Notes: generated by a model from the letters alone, not told the origin. Shown: positions 1-48,248, numbered from the stretch's first letter. The stretch: DNA of 64,000 nt from Echiichthys vipera (GCA_963691815.1 OY829657.1:25536743-25600742), one strand, 5' to 3'. Program-made: numbers and translations.

Positions 1-5
1 AATCA

Positions 6-89
<84 letters not shown>

Positions 90-145
90 TCTTTATAAAA
101 AAACACAGATATAAATGTGTCACTGTTGATGTCACTAGATAATCA

Positions 146-219
<74 letters not shown>
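1..219. repeat. Two CA microsatellites in prkd1 intron 1
   Basis: About 79 bp (7-86) and 71 bp (148-219) of CA repeat. Both start after the same word aatcatcacaca and are separated by about 55 bp, which suggests a local duplication. Confidence 0.9.
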
Positions 220-221
<2 letters not shown>

Positions 222-3200
222 CTGTCTAAGTGGCATCACGCTGCATGTCCTGTCGTCATGGTGACAGCCTATTCTCATCCCCATTAGGTGTTCTGAGCGA
301 GGACCGGTACATCATCTCCTGTTTGGAAGATTTTCATGTTGAAGCTGATGTTTGTCTTTGTGTCTTTAAAGTCTGAAAAAATAACATTCGGTCCTCTTCA
401 AGTGGACCGTTTGTTTCTTTCTGCTGCAGTGACGAAGTGTTCCTGAGTGTTTTATCAGACACTGATGATGATATGAATGTAAGAAGTGTTTCTGAAGCCT
501 GTCGTCTGCCCTGGCTTCAGCAGACCTTTTCCTCCGAGCAGGTGGAGCAGATAAATGTTAAACAGGCTCAGTTCAGACCTGAATGTTGCTGATGTTGTTG
601 ATTATTACACATGCAGCTAAAGAAATAGTCTGGATGTGTCCACATAGTTTAGAAAATACTAGAGAGAATTGATGAACAGAACATTCAATTTAAATTTATT
701 CAGGACTTTTAGGCCACATTTCCACAGCCTGTTATTTACGTTTTCAATAACAACATCTTACACACCGGGTTGTTTATTTAAAAAAAAAAGTTTTACATGA
801 ACCTGCATGAATAGGTCTACGCTGTTGAGCAACACTGGTTGTTACAGGTAGCTTGTGCCTTGGAACAGCATCAGACTGCATTAGAAAATCTAGCAATTGC
901 ACGTGGAAGGGTTTGAGGAAGACGTTATGAAACAAAAACTTGATTTGAAACATTTTATTCTCAGGTAACATTAAGCGTCTTTTCGACCAAGACATGTTGA
1001 GGGCCGGTTCAGGGACAGTGCCCGATCTTGAACCAGTTCTTCCTGTTTCGGCCAGGAAAACTGGTTCCAGAGCTGCAGAAACTCTTTACTGGTCTAGAAC
1101 CAGCACCGCAGAGTCTTGCATGCTTTAAAACATGCTGTAATTTTAGAATTTGTGTATTTTATTGTTGTTTTTTTGTCAATATAGATTTTTTTTCTAAAGA
1201 GACATGTCTTCTTTAGTTTGTGTAATCAACAGAGAAACACGATTCAAGTTAAGTTTAAAAAAAAAAAATGTTTATTCACAGTTTTGCACAATAATTATAC
1301 ACAGTTCCTTTCAGAAAATCAAAGAACTGTCAACAACTCGGCGAGCAAACATAAAGGTGTACATGTCTGGTGTAATGGCAGTTTTCATTGAACACAGCTC
1401 CAGCTGCAGTCATTTGATCCTGACGTTGCCTGTGAAGACATTGTTGTAAAGGCCTAAATGGAAAATTCATTTTAACTGCAGTGTGATCAATTGCAGGCAG
1501 TCTGTGCTAGGTAAGGCTAGCTAATGTTAGCACTAACGGTTTAGCACTAACATTAACATCTTTCATTCATTGTTAATATGAATCAAAACGTGTTAGATAA
1601 TTACCTTTCTTCTACAATGAAATCTCCATCCATTATATTCAAGACGAGTAGTACAAGTGTGTTGTAGTCCACCATCGTTGTTTTTGTGCTTGAAGTGGAC
1701 GAAGTGGAAACCTCAGACGTATACACTGACGTAATGACTTGGCTCTCTGGGGGCTCTCTAGCCTGTGGAAAACGAATTGGTTCTGCAAGTTGAACCAACG
1801 GTGAACCAGCTCCAGCCCAGCACTAGAACTAGGTCTCGGTTAGTCGACAAGGAAGTGACTCGCCCCGAACTCGGTGTGCCGCCACGCAATATGATGCTGA
1901 TGCTATAATCCCCCCACTATCATTATCATTCTCTCTCTCAATAGCATCCATGATGATCAGTAGCCAAACAAACTGTACACACATGACACCTAAAACTCTG
2001 TTGCACCCTGTACACACGCAAACACGGAAATGTAGTTTTAACAAATCTCCACTGTGGCCGGAGTTTTCAGAAATTACTGTTTAAAAAACCTGTTAAAACC
2101 TCTGTTTTGGTGTAAATGAAAGGCTAAATTGCCTGAAAATATATTTGTTTTTTCAATGTGTAAACGGGGTCTTAGGCTTTGTTCACATAGCACTACGCTC
2201 AATGATCGATTACAATATCCTACCCCAGATACGATCTTTCTGCCTCCACTGTACACATTCAAGTTTAAATTGGCTCTTATCTGACATCACTATTGACGTG
2301 TTGGAAGAACAACAAAAAAGGTCACAGGCATTTGGCGGCTGTAGCACAACTGTAGTAACCCTAGGTCTAGAAATGCCCGGATTGTACTTCCTCACTGTGT
2401 CGCCCTCTGAGACGGCTACTTCCTGTTTAGCGCTCGGCTAATATGTATGAGGAATAAATGATTTAATCGTGCGGCTCTTCTATACTTTCAAAATGTTATT
2501 GCACCAAATTAAATTCTAATAATAACGCGATATATAGATATATAGCCATCTATTTGGCCATGTACGTGACATGGAAAACAGTATTTTGGGGCCAGAAGGC
2601 ATCATGTGACGGACCCACTAGTTGTAATTCCAACGTTTGGCCACTATGTCATGTTGGCTTCAAAGTACAGGGCACTTCCTGTGGACCTGGGTGGAATTAG
2701 CAAGCTAGCTAGAAAACCGTTCCAACGTAATGCTTCATCCTCGCATTCTTGTCACAGCGTAGAAAGTAAGGTGCCGTCAACTGATGAGTCACAACTTTGA
2801 GCATGAAAGTACAACGTGGAATGAGCTATCTTAAAATAGCTAAACAAAGTTGTCACTAATGTGCAAAACATCCAATCAGAAGGACGTGCCAAGGCAACCA
2901 GTACTAGCCAACCACAGCATAGTAGGGGGGGAGTAAGGCTGTTGCTCAGTGAAGCATATTGTGGAAAAACACACATGGGCGCTACGTCGGTGTTGTTTCA
3001 ATGGGGCTGTGTGAGCCTTAATGCTTAGCTTAATGCTTGGATAAATGCTAAACTTTTATGGATTTTTAACAGGCTGACGTGAGTCACCCATTGGGTTTTT
3101 GCTGGAAGGTGAGCGACAGAGCTCTAGACTGCAATAATCGGCGGCAAAACCAGTTAAAAATTGGCAATGTTTTTAGATCTGCAAAATGGAAAGAACATCT

Positions 3201-3452
3201 CTGATTAAGTTGGTAAAAACAATGTGAGATGTTTCACAACAAGCTGACACATTCAGATCCCAAAAGAAAATAGTCAGCCTAGCTTCTGCTCCAAGACTCC
3301 AATACCCACAATGCCGTGCAGGGCTCTTAATACATGCTAGAGTACATTGAGTACAGAACCTATTGAACTGAACTGAATGGAGAGAGATGGAGGAGAGGAA
3401 TCAGCCTTGAGTCCTTGCTGCCATGACAACAAGCCAAGCACTGCTGCTATGG
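220..3452. other. prkd1 intron 1 sequence without recognised gene
   Basis: Open frames here are short, in several phases, and lack similarity I recognise. No sequence resembling the PKD N-terminal exon was found. Around 2980-3110 there is a block like the dispersed repeat at 18886-19130 (shared words around taatgctta and tttttaacaggtt), so part of the stretch is old repeat. Confidence 0.5.
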
Positions 3453-3596
<144 letters not shown>

Positions 3597-3880
3597 CATG
3601 AAGTGTATTGTTGAGGATCCTATTGAGATGCAGACACAGAGAGGTGAAGGCCTGATGAGTGAGAACATGAAAAGTGATGTCTCTCGCTCACATTCACTCG
3701 CTCTCTTTTGCTTCTTCTCTTTCCTTTTGCAGCTATTCTTGTTTTTTTAAAACCACAAACCGCCACATTTTTACTTTTTTGTTTCCGTTCGGATTCAACG
3801 TGTTCTCTTACTAAAACATACACACAACAATTTATGTAATATCTTACGAAATATGACGTTGTATTTAATGCTGAGAAATA

Positions 3881-4446
3881 AAAGGTGACGGTTAATTTTA
3901 GACGACGAAAGGTGACGGTTAAGTTTAGATGACAAAAGGTGACGGTTAAGTTTAGACGACTAAAGGTGACGATTAAGTTTAGACGACAAAAGGTGTTGGT
4001 TAAGTTTAGACGACAAAAGGTGACGGTTAAGTGTAGACAACAAACGGTGACAGTTAAGTTCAGACGACTAAAGGTGGCGGTTAAGTTTAGATGATAAAAG
4101 GTGACGGTTAAGTTTAGACTATAAAAGTAGACAGTTAAGTTTAGACGACAAAAGGAGACAGTTAAGTTTAGACGACAAAAGGTGACAGTTAAGTTTAGAT
4201 GAAAAAAGGTGACGGTTAAGTTTAGACGACTATTAAGTTTAGACGACTGTTAAGTTTAGACGACAAAAGGCGTCAGTTCAGTTTAGACGACAAAAGGTGA
4301 CGGTTAAGTTTAGACGACTATTAAGTTTAGACGACTGTTAAGTTTAGACGACAAAAGGCGTCAGTTCAGTTTAGACGACAAAAGGTGACGGTTAAGTTTA
4401 GACGAGTAAAGGCGACAGTTAAGTTTAGAGGACAAAAGGTGACGTT
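3881..4446. repeat. 27-bp minisatellite array, locus 1
   Basis: About 21 units of a 27-bp repeat containing GGTGACGGTTAAGTTTAGA and a gacaaaa spacer, with unit-to-unit substitutions. A higher-order duplication is visible: the block from 4231 recurs from 4319 (88-bp offset). The same unit recurs at 7333, 10563-10730, 19700-20115 and 56479-56630, and inverted near 50425-50450. Confidence 0.9.
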
Positions 4447-4916
4447 AAAGAAATACAAACAGAAGAATAATAGCTTGTGCAGACTGACCCAAGCACTGTA
4501 GCGATGCAGTAATATGGGAACAATAATTCACATTTAATGCACCTAAATGTCTGATATTGAACAAATGGATGTGTGCATAATTAATTGGCAGACAACTTGA
4601 TAAGACTCTCAGCTCTAATTGAATGAATTTGATTGGATCATCACAGTCTGGCGCTGATAACGTGGTCGGTTTGGTTCATCTTCGAAACGTCTCTCTGATA
4701 AATTCACCACATTACAGTATTCATTTATTCTGTGAGATTATTCTGTCCGTCAGCTCCTGATGATCATTTGAATGATTTATTCATCTGCTGATGGAGATCA
4801 AAGCACATTGTTTCTTCTCTCTCTCTCTCTCTCTCTCTCTATCTTCATGGGCACGACCATATTTAATGTTCCTTAGAATTCAAAAATCCTGTGCCCATAT
4901 GTGCATTAAAAGTGTT
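4447..4916. other. Intron 1 sequence, nothing recognised
   Basis: AT-rich unique-looking sequence with a short CT repeat at 4816-4840. No coding or RNA gene signal seen. Confidence 0.5.
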
Positions 4917-4919
4917 TTA

Positions 4920-5518
4920 GGGCGCACTCACACTGTCCGTGCGTACCGTGCCCCGTGCTTTAGGGTACTTGTCCCCCCCTCCAGGCCCGTTTGTACTCAC
5001 ACTACCTGGGCCTCGGCAAATGCTTCTTGCCTGTCCATACGTCATCAAGCCGTAACACGCCACACGCATTGATTGACGTCATCGCGATGCGTCACTTTGT
5101 TGACAAATCTTTCCATAGACCTCTGAGTTTTTGTGCGTCTTGTCGACTGTTTTTGAATATTTTCATCGACCAAATCTGCAGTAAACACTCCACCGCCGCA
5201 TCACACCAACGTGTACCTTTCGCCGCCATTGTTTTAAATGTCCGCGCATGGTCCCTCCTTCTTTTTTCTATGCCCCAACAGGCGCACATAAAATGACGTG
5301 AGAGCCGCTGTAGGCCTCGTGCTCGTACACGTGCGCACGCTCGTGCTCGTACATGTGCAAACAGGCTTTACAAATGCCTACCTCTCTCAAACGGTCCGTG
5401 GCCGGCAAGCAGGCCGCAGCTAGGCGCGGTGCGGTTGCACTCACACTTGACAAACGAACTAGACTTTAGACGTAAAACCTGTTTGGGCACGGTACGGATG
5501 GACAGAGTGAGTGCGACC
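4920..5518 (-). mobile_element. PIF/Harbinger-like MITE, copy 1
   Basis: 599-bp element bounded by TTA at 4917-4919 and TTA at 5519-5521. Ends are GGGCGCACTCACACTGTCC and the inverted counterpart GGACAGAGTGAGTGCGACC. The minus strand carries a Myb/SANT-like remnant (TRWCDAAVECLLQIW) at about 5130-5250. TWA target duplications together with a Myb/SANT-like gene are known features of PIF/Harbinger transposons. No transposase is present, so the copy is non-autonomous. It ends 85 bp before a coding exon. Confidence 0.82.
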
Positions 5519-5603
5519 TTAAGTGTTAGAATTGAGGGAAGAACTTTGAAGTTGAACATAGTCGTTGTCTCCGGTTGGATCATCTGTTCTCTTTCTCCGT
5601 CAG

Positions 5604-39870
<34,267 letters not shown>

Positions 39871-40021
39871 AGATGGGGCTTCAACAATTGTGACAAAATT
39901 AAAGAAAAGCACAAAATGTATACAAGTCAGGAGACATTTTAAAGATCAGTTAAATCCAAAGTTTTACTTAACTAAAAATACAAATTGAAATGTTCTTTAC
40001 TGACTGCTTATTTAACAGCCC

Positions 40022-40027
40022 ATTAAA
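40022..40027 (+). terminator. Candidate prkd1 poly(A) signal
   Basis: ATTAAA lies 152 nt past the stop and is followed within about 30 nt by a G/T-rich stretch (ggttgtttgttaggggg), the usual arrangement for cleavage and polyadenylation. Sites further on (for example AATAAA near 42258) could serve a longer 3' UTR. No transcript data are available to choose. Confidence 0.3.
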
Positions 40028-40089
40028 CCATACAAAGGTTGTTTGTTAGGGGGATATTAGAGAAGTACATTGCATTCACTACAAGAAAA

Positions 40090-41400
40090 AGTAAATTCCA
40101 TAATTACTTTATACATAACTCATAATAATTATGTGATACATTTTGTATACATGAGATCCTTGTTCCGTCTTTTACGACGTAAGGATATCGCAATATTTTT
40201 AATCTTGTAGTCATGATATTCTTGTTCTGTAATTATGAGGTAAGGATCATGTAATTCTGTTATCTTGTAATTATGGCATCCTTTTTCGTAATTACAAGGG
40301 AATGATCTTAAATATTTTTGTAATTACAAAAAGAATACAAAAGAATTTTGCGATCATTTCTCATGGTTATTAAATCCCTGTTATGTGATTGTTTTATCCA
40401 GTAATTAGAAAAATGCTTGTTTGGTTAAAGATGGCATAACCTTATTGATATGAGATCCTTGTTTTGTAATTCCAAAGTAACAAGCTAAATTATTTGATCT
40501 CCTAATTACGAAATCCTAGTTTCAAGGAAAAAATTTTCATCTCTACATGTTTTGTAAATACAAGATAAGGATATCCTAATTTTTTTATCTTGTAGTTATG
40601 AGAATCTTGATTTGTTATTACGAGGTAAAGATCTCATTATTATTTAATTTTCAAAGTTATGAAGACCTTATAATATATCATTTGTAGGTATGGATCTTGT
40701 TTTATTATCTTGTAATTAAGAAGTCCTTGTTGCGTAATTATTATACCATTAAAATATTCATTGCACAATTAAGAAATCCATTTTTTTGCCGTAAATATCT
40801 TTGACCTTGATTATTTGACCTTGTAATCTCAACATCCTTTTGTAATACAAAGTAAGAATCTTGTTATAATCCTAGTCTAATTATGAGTTATTTTCATAAT
40901 TATGAGGTTAGGCTTTCGTAATTATTATCTTGTAATTATGAGATCCTAGTTTTCAAGGAAACATCTTTATCTGTTTTGTAAATACAAGGTAACAATTCTA
41001 AGATTATTTAATTTCATACTGACAAGATCCTTTTTTTAGTAAATAGGAAGTAATCTCGCAGTAATTTATCCACTTGTGTTGGTTGTCACAGATGAAGGCG
41101 CAATGTTTGTCACTGTTTCTTTGATGTTAAAAAAAACAAGCAAATAGATAAATAATTGTCATACCTTGTAATTACAAATATTACAAAATATCATAATTAC
41201 GAGATACATACTGTATATTGTTATTGCTGCGTCGTAACGATAAGATATTACGAGTACTGAAGATCATTACATCTCATCATCACAAAATGAATAAGATTAT
41301 TAGAAGATCCTTACCCTTAAAATTAGATAATAAGAGTAAAGATATAAACAATTATCATAATTATGAAATGCAGAGTAATAATTACAAATCAAAATAAACA
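40090..41400. repeat. Degenerate AT-rich tandem repeat downstream of prkd1
   Basis: Dozens of diverged units built from tcttgtaattatgagatcct and ttttgtaattacaaggtaag. The words are internally near-palindromic (gtaattac, taattatga), so the RNA could fold into many short hairpins. It begins about 220 bp past the prkd1 stop and might belong to a long 3' UTR. Confidence 0.7.
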
Positions 41401-44400
41401 TTTTTTTATAGTGATTGCAATGCACTTCCATATTTTCAACCTGGTCCCAAAAAACTACATTTCTTTCAGACAATCAGAAAAAGTTGCTACGATGAAGCAG
41501 CTTTTGTTTTGAAAAACAAAAAAACCTCCCAGTTTGTGCCTCTCATGAAATCGTCATTTTTCTACAAGACTTTGCACTGATGATTAATAGTCAAGTTATA
41601 GAAACAAATTTAATTAAGTAAATCATTATCAAAACTTATTAAGACACATCCATCTATTTCAGATTATTCGGTCGAATGGTTATAATAGAAATGTTGTTAA
41701 GTTTAGCTCTTTGGATCCACCTTACATTTATATATTCATCAACACATTTAAACAAGTGAGCATAAATTGAGAAAAACATTATTGGTCCTGACAAAAAGTA
41801 CTTTCTTTGCGTGTAATGTGTATTTATTTAAAGCAATTTTTCCTTTGTAGGGTAGCAATGAAATGTCAGGGGTTTCATTCCAAAAGGAGATATCCTAAAT
41901 AATGCAGTTAATTTACAAATAAACTAACTGCATCTGTAAAAAAAACAAAAACAAAAACAAAACCATTCACTATGAAGTTGGAGTACTTTACGTTTCAGGT
42001 ACCTTATGTTTCTGAAAAGGGATATGTAGCATTTTGGAATGAAAATCCTCAATCCTTTATAAAAACAGTGCCAAAAAACACCAAAAACTGGTTCTGCCTG
42101 TCTGAACACTTTATCCACAGCTATCCAACACGGACATGAAATGTTTAGGTGTTTTTGCATCACCAAGGTTTCATTTTTTTCAATCTTTGTGAGATTTTTA
42201 ATTTAAGGCGGTCTGGATCGCAGGATTTTTTTCTGAGAAAACAGTTGCTAACCATTTAAATAAAGCATTTAAAACACTCTTATATTTTGAAAAAAATAAC
42301 ATACTGTTATGTGTTTTCAGTTGGACAGGAGGTTCACCTTAATGCTACGTAGTGTCGTCTGTAAACAGAATGAATGTTGGTAGTTTCTCAGCACATTTAC
42401 TGAACGAATAGCTCAAATACACGCTGTTCTAGCTTTGTATGGGATATAACTTCAAGGCCAGGATCAATCAGGAAGCTTTTCATAATGGGTTGCAACTTTA
42501 TCTCGAAATTTAGCCCAGTTAGCCTTTTGAGTATTATGCATTTTGCAAAGCTTGTCTGGCTTTCGGTTGTACGTCAACTTTAAGAAGACCAGTTACAGGC
42601 TGGTTATAACCGCAGAGTTCTTCAATGAGATAATAAAACACTAGGTTGAGAAGTTAACTCTTTACTTATCAGCATGCAAAACCGCTTTTCAACTTTCTCT
42701 ATTTCAGATGACACTGCGCTTTACATTTGACAGTAGAGGGAGAAAAAGTCTCATATCTTATCATGGCCTACGGTAAACTCTGTCGGTCCAGTGTTGCCTA
42801 GCTTACTGATAAACTGATATAAAAGTTGTTGATTTATCTGTTTTAATCTGATATAATCTCACCAACGTGTTCTTCTGCGACATTACTATGAACTCCCTCC
42901 GGATGTCTGAGCTCCTCACTCAATCTCTAATGATGTGATCAGACCAGCTACAAAAATTAATTTGCACAAATCAAGTTATAGGAAATTCACATTGTTTGCA
43001 TTGGCCGCCGCAACAAATTTGCATCTAGTCACGTCTTTGCATTGACTTGGTGTGTAATCGCGCCGCCTAATTTGCACAAAGGCGGTCAGTCTGAACACAA
43101 CATACACAAGCTAAACCATTTCACGGAAGCTCATTTTGTCCACTTTTATCGGCGAACTGAAATGTAGATGTAGTAACAATTGCAAATCAGCGGCAGTTGC
43201 TGATTCCAAACCATCTTGACAATTCTGACCTTCAAGGGAACGGAGAGCCAGAGAGTCCAAAATGGGACATATTCATATTAGCTGTCCTACTACTCAATTT
43301 CATATAAACCTGCTCTGCAAGAGGTCAAACTGCTCCACAAAAGTCAGTCGTACCACAGGAGTTGATTGTACAAATACAATAATACATACATCTGACTATC
43401 AGTTAGACAACAATTGCTTTGGGTGTCACTGTGGTAGTCTAGTGCTAGCATGTTAGCGGATACAAACTACCAGCTTGCCAGCTAGCTTTCCAATAAGCAC
43501 AAGTAGGTAGTTGATCATGTTAAAGTCATTTTGCGATTGATTTTGCGTTCACTTTAGTAAGTGGTGAACTTCTACATGCAAATGGCACGCAAATCAATTT
43601 CACTGTGCCACTTTATGATGATTTCAGGATCATATATGTTGAATCCAATCCAGAATGTTATGGCTTGTTCCTCTGTCCATGATACACTATTCCACTAAGT
43701 TTCATAAAAATCGGTTCAGTAGTTTTTTGCTGTAATCCTGCTGATGGACAGACAAACTAAACCAAAAACACTGTCCTCGGCGTAGGTAAATGGCAATTAA
43801 AGACAAAGTTAAGAGGTTATATCACATGGTGTGGTTAAAACCAGTGAGTCTAGCATATGTAAACAGTGTATTCTCTCAAGAACATTTCATAAGAAAAGAG
43901 TTGAATATATCCCCATCTGGCTTGCTGTATTTTTGGGGTCCATGCAGTAAAGACTGAGAACATTTGAACGTTTATTATTCATATCATAAAACCTATCCAA
44001 CCCTTTTTCCAAATCATTTGATACTTTGGCACTCGAGCATTCAAATGTATTTTTTTTATTTCACGTTCCTCCTACAATCTTTTTCCACCAGAGCACACGG
44101 TGGGCGGCTGTAATGATCACTGCAGATTCATTTTTAAAGTTTATAGTTTAGTGGCCTTTGTGCTGCTTAGTGGAACAGCTATGGTTCACAAAGGGCCTCC
44201 CGTCATGCTCGACAAGATGTATGTTTACCGATAAGCAAGGGAAAAGTTGAAGTGCCGCATTTTAAACTCCTCCCATACAGAGACAGGAAAGAAACAGCAT
44301 GTATCAGGGTTATTTGATTATTATAACTATTATTATACTGCCATAGATCTTTAAAATAAGGGCTGTATCTCTGAAGCCTTCATGGCCTTGTCTTCTCTGT

Positions 44401-45630
44401 GCCTCTCTCTTGCTGATCAATGCTTCTGTCTTCTCTGAAACCGACATTTTAGCCTCACCTCAAACAGAGCTGTCACCTGTTTTACACGTCTCTGTAAAGA
44501 GGTGACTTATCGGTCGGTGTATCTTTTGGTCATTCGATTTTCAATTTACATACGAATATTAAAAAACTAAAAAATAGTGGTTATTTGATTTTCATTTTAA
44601 AATACTGAAATTTAAAATAAATTACAAGCCATTCATTGTCAAGGTCAGAAATGAATGGACTTGATTTTTAAAAAATGATTTGTTTTTGATTTTTTAGTTA
44701 TAATAATAAAAATTAAAATCACTAGAAGACAGAAACGAAAAGATGCCTGTTTTTTCCTATTGTACAACTGAATGTTGTCATTTACACAGTAAGAGCACCT
44801 ATCAGGATGGTGCTGTGTCGGAGAGCGATTTATGCTTCTAATTTTGATGTTTTTACTTGGTAACACATCGGTAAAAAGTCCTGAGGGGCTTGACTGTTGG
44901 AAAGTGTATTTACAATTAAGTTTTGTTATGCCGAATTTTATCTTTATGGCTTACTGTTGTTGAATAATAGCAAATGTAATGCTTAGGTGACATTTACCCA
45001 CACAGATAAAATAATATCAGGACGTGGTGGCTTCTCTAACTTTGACAAAATAACATATCACAACACATTGGTTACAGTTCTTCTAACAGGTCTGACTGTT
45101 GTTGTTTGTAATAGGTTTTGTTCAGAAATGCTGGATTTCATGGCTTATTGTTGTTTAGAAGATTAAAGCTAAGCTAATATAAGCTAAGGCAACAATACAG
45201 CTTCTGTGGCCTTTTATCTAACGTTAATTATAGCTCTTAGTAAACAAATAAAGTATTATGGGTTTTCGTTCTCTATTTTATCCATATGATAATAATAATG
45301 GTATTCTGTCACTGATGTTACCTAAATGTTTACCGTAGGTATGGCAACAACAACAGGCTAGCGTTTAAACAACAAAAAGCCATAAAGATATAATTCAGCA
45401 CTTTTGAACCAAACCAGTGTTGTCACAAGTTCAAATATCAGAGAAGAAGTAGAAATCCCTTTGTGACACAGCAGCGTCCTCACAGCTGCTTTACTGTGGA
45501 AATGGAAACTTACGGTCAGAGAATATGAAAAAAGACGTTTTTTGTTTTTATCTTCTAGTGATTTTAGTTTTTGTTATAACTTCAAAACAAAAATTAAATA
45601 AAACGCCTTTTCTGTGCAAATGGTCCAACG

Positions 45631-45632
<2 letters not shown>
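41401..45632. other. Intergenic sequence, no gene seen
   Basis: AT-rich. 43650-43800 (aagtttcataaaaatcggtt, cagtagttttttgctgtaat) looks like the end of a common fish interspersed repeat. 42880-43130 has repeated aatttgcacaaa and aatttgcat words and may be an old MITE. No conserved frame or RNA gene found. Confidence 0.45.
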
Positions 45633-45688
<56 letters not shown>

Positions 45689-45694
45689 GTGTGT
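45633..45694. repeat. TG microsatellite, about 60 bp
   Basis: TG repeat with one gcg interruption. Confidence 0.9.
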
Positions 45695-45999
45695 TATCTA
45701 TTGTAAAGAAGCTGTAGGTTGACTGGTTTTCACAGGAAGTAAGGACTATTAAAGGTGACCAGGTAACAGTACGACTCACTCCCATGGATTCAGGCAGACG
45801 GTGAACCACATATCAATTTAGAGAGCAGGAGGCTCACTGCACTGTAAAGCTTTTTGTCTTTTATGTCTCATCTTAATTATTAAGCTGACGTATAATTGCG
45901 TAGTATATTAACAACTCAAAATATAAGGCGACTAAAAATAGGCAACCTTATTTTCCGGTTCGGCAACCAAAAGCTGATGCCTGGCCTGGGTACCACTTA

Positions 46000-46618
46000 G
46001 GGCCTACTCACACTGTCCTTCTGGCCGGGGCCAAAACCGGTTTTTCAGCTCAAGCCTAGTACCTTTAAGCAGTGTATGTGCACCCGTTCCGCGCATAACT
46101 GCGGCCAGCGGGCCGTCCACGGTTGAAGAGGTGGGCTTTAGCGGAGCCGTTTGCACATGTACGAGCACGAGCGTGCGCACGTGTACGAGCACAAGCACGA
46201 GCACAAGCACGAGCCCTACGGCAGTAGCGTTATGTCCGCCTGTTAGGACATGTAAATAGAAGGACGGACCATGCGCGGAAATTTAACAACAACAACAACA
46301 ATGGCGGTGAAAGGTTCACGTTGGTGTGGTGCGGAGGTGGAGTGTTTACTGCAGATTTGGTGGATGAAAATATTCAAAAACAGTCGACAAGACGCACAAA
46401 AACTCCAAGGTCTGTGGTAAGATTTGTAAAGAAAGCCACACACGCGCGATCAATGCGTGTGACGTGTTACGGCGTGATGGCGTATGGACAGCAAGGACAG
46501 CAAGAAGCATTGGCCGGCCCTGGCAGTGTGAGTACAAACGGGGCTGGGGCGGGGGGAGAGAGAGGGGGGACAAGTACCCTAAAGCCCGGGTCACGGTACA
46601 GAAGGTGTGAGTACGCTC
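46000..46618 (+). mobile_element. PIF/Harbinger-like MITE, copy 5
   Basis: 619 bp between TTA (45997-45999) and TAA (46619-46621). Left end GGGCCTACTCACACTGTCC; the right end (ggtgtgagtacgctc) has lost several bases of the TIR. The Myb/SANT remnant on the plus strand reads GSRWCGAEVECLLQIW, then shifts frame. End sequences group it with copy 3. Confidence 0.87.
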
Positions 46619-46621
46619 TAA

Positions 46622-48248
46622 GAGCTGTCCACTGTCCTTTTGCATTAGAAAAGTTAGTGGTGAGCCATGTCCCAACCTTGTAGCTCTGTGTGAATCCATA
46701 ACGTTAACAACAGGTTCCCCGTGTTTAAATCGGTGACTGCAGTGGAGCGCCATGTGTTCGAGGCGCAAGGCGGTTCTGACGAAGTATCTGAATGTGACGA
46801 GTTGGGATGAGAACAAAAAAGAGAATTAGATGAGGCCAGTAGAGATTACAGACAGTGGTACATGGCATTGCTGTCCAAAGTTAAATGATTTTAACAGTGT
46901 CACATGCCTCCCTCACTCACGGAGACAATATTGGCGATCTGAACAACTAGGAGTAGAATTATATGATCAGAGCTTGACATCCTACCCAGCTGTTACAAGA
47001 AGCAGGCTTTTCTCATTCCTGGTTCGTATGATATTGTATGAAAAGTAATTTCCTTGTATTAAAATCAGGTGACGTATCCATGTAGAAAGGAGGGTTGGGG
47101 TGGTGAATGGGTGCCTAAACACAACCTTAACCAAGTCGTTTTGATGCCTAAATTTAACCATAATCTGTTGTCACATAAGGGTAGTTATGTCAAAAACTCA
47201 TAGGATAGAAACACTAAGCTGATCCATCTGAATTTACAGGCACAGCAGCGTGTATCTTTATTTATAAGAATAATAACAAATAAAAGCTAACTTAAGTGGT
47301 TAATAAACATTGTATCTGCCTATTTTCCGGCAGCTAATTTGATGCATTTAGGAAAGACAATAATACAGAAGACGAGGGAAATGTGGGGCTGCGACACAGC
47401 TGAAGCGTGCAGCGTTATCCTTATAGTTCTTGGTGTGGATGGCCCTTAATGCAAATAAACAATCCAATATGATCCCGTGTTTGCCGTGAACAGCCTAATT
47501 TTACCTCTACATATTTAAGAAGTCCATCAATACTTCTAGAATTCTAGTTGAGTTTGGGTATCTCTAAGGATTTCGTCAAGATGCTTTTCAAATGAAATGT
47601 AGGACTGTAGCCTGGCTCTCTGGCTCGAGGGGCTGTCCTGTGTGTGGAAGGTTTATTGCTGGGTCAGTGTGTCAATGAAAGTGACGGATGAACTGTATTA
47701 GTGGAGGAGTGGTTCCTCTTAAGGTGTTCAGGCCTACAGGTGTGTCAGTGTTTCTGAATGGTCGACTGTTTCTTCTGTGGCTTCACTCCTTCACTCCACA
47801 AAGTGTTTGCTATCTGCAGGAACTTTAAAAGATGTATTTTTTTTCTGGATCATGTTTAAATAAAGATATTTCAAAATCAACTTGGAGACTTGAGCGTACA
47901 TTGGGGCTTTCTTACAGAATCAAACCTCATACAGATGTTACCAGAGGACAACATGAAGGTGATTTTGAGAAACGTCAACATTACTGTAATCTTTTCAAAA
48001 AATAACAACAGTTAAATGACCTGTTTTTACACTTACTGCCTCATTTCATTCTTTTTGTTGTTGCAGATATTGTACTCTAAAATGTGATTGTTAAGTTTAC
48101 TTAAATCTAGTTGTATTCACTTAATGTTGTGACGTTATTTAAACTTAAAAATAGCAGGTATAATAAACTTTATCTTTCTAAGTGTTACCAACTTAGGTTA
48201 GCAAAGTAAGTTAGAGAATAGTTGCAGTGTGATTTAAGGTGGCCGTAT
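46622..48248. other. Intergenic sequence, no gene seen
   Basis: 47070-47170 contains gggtgcctaaacacaacctt and related words seen in fish dispersed repeats. The remainder is AT-rich. Confidence 0.45.

Noticed and set aside
3881..4446. Regular 27-bp repeats that could suggest a CRISPR array
   Set aside because: The units are contiguous without unique spacers, diverge like a minisatellite, lie in a vertebrate intron, and recur at several loci.
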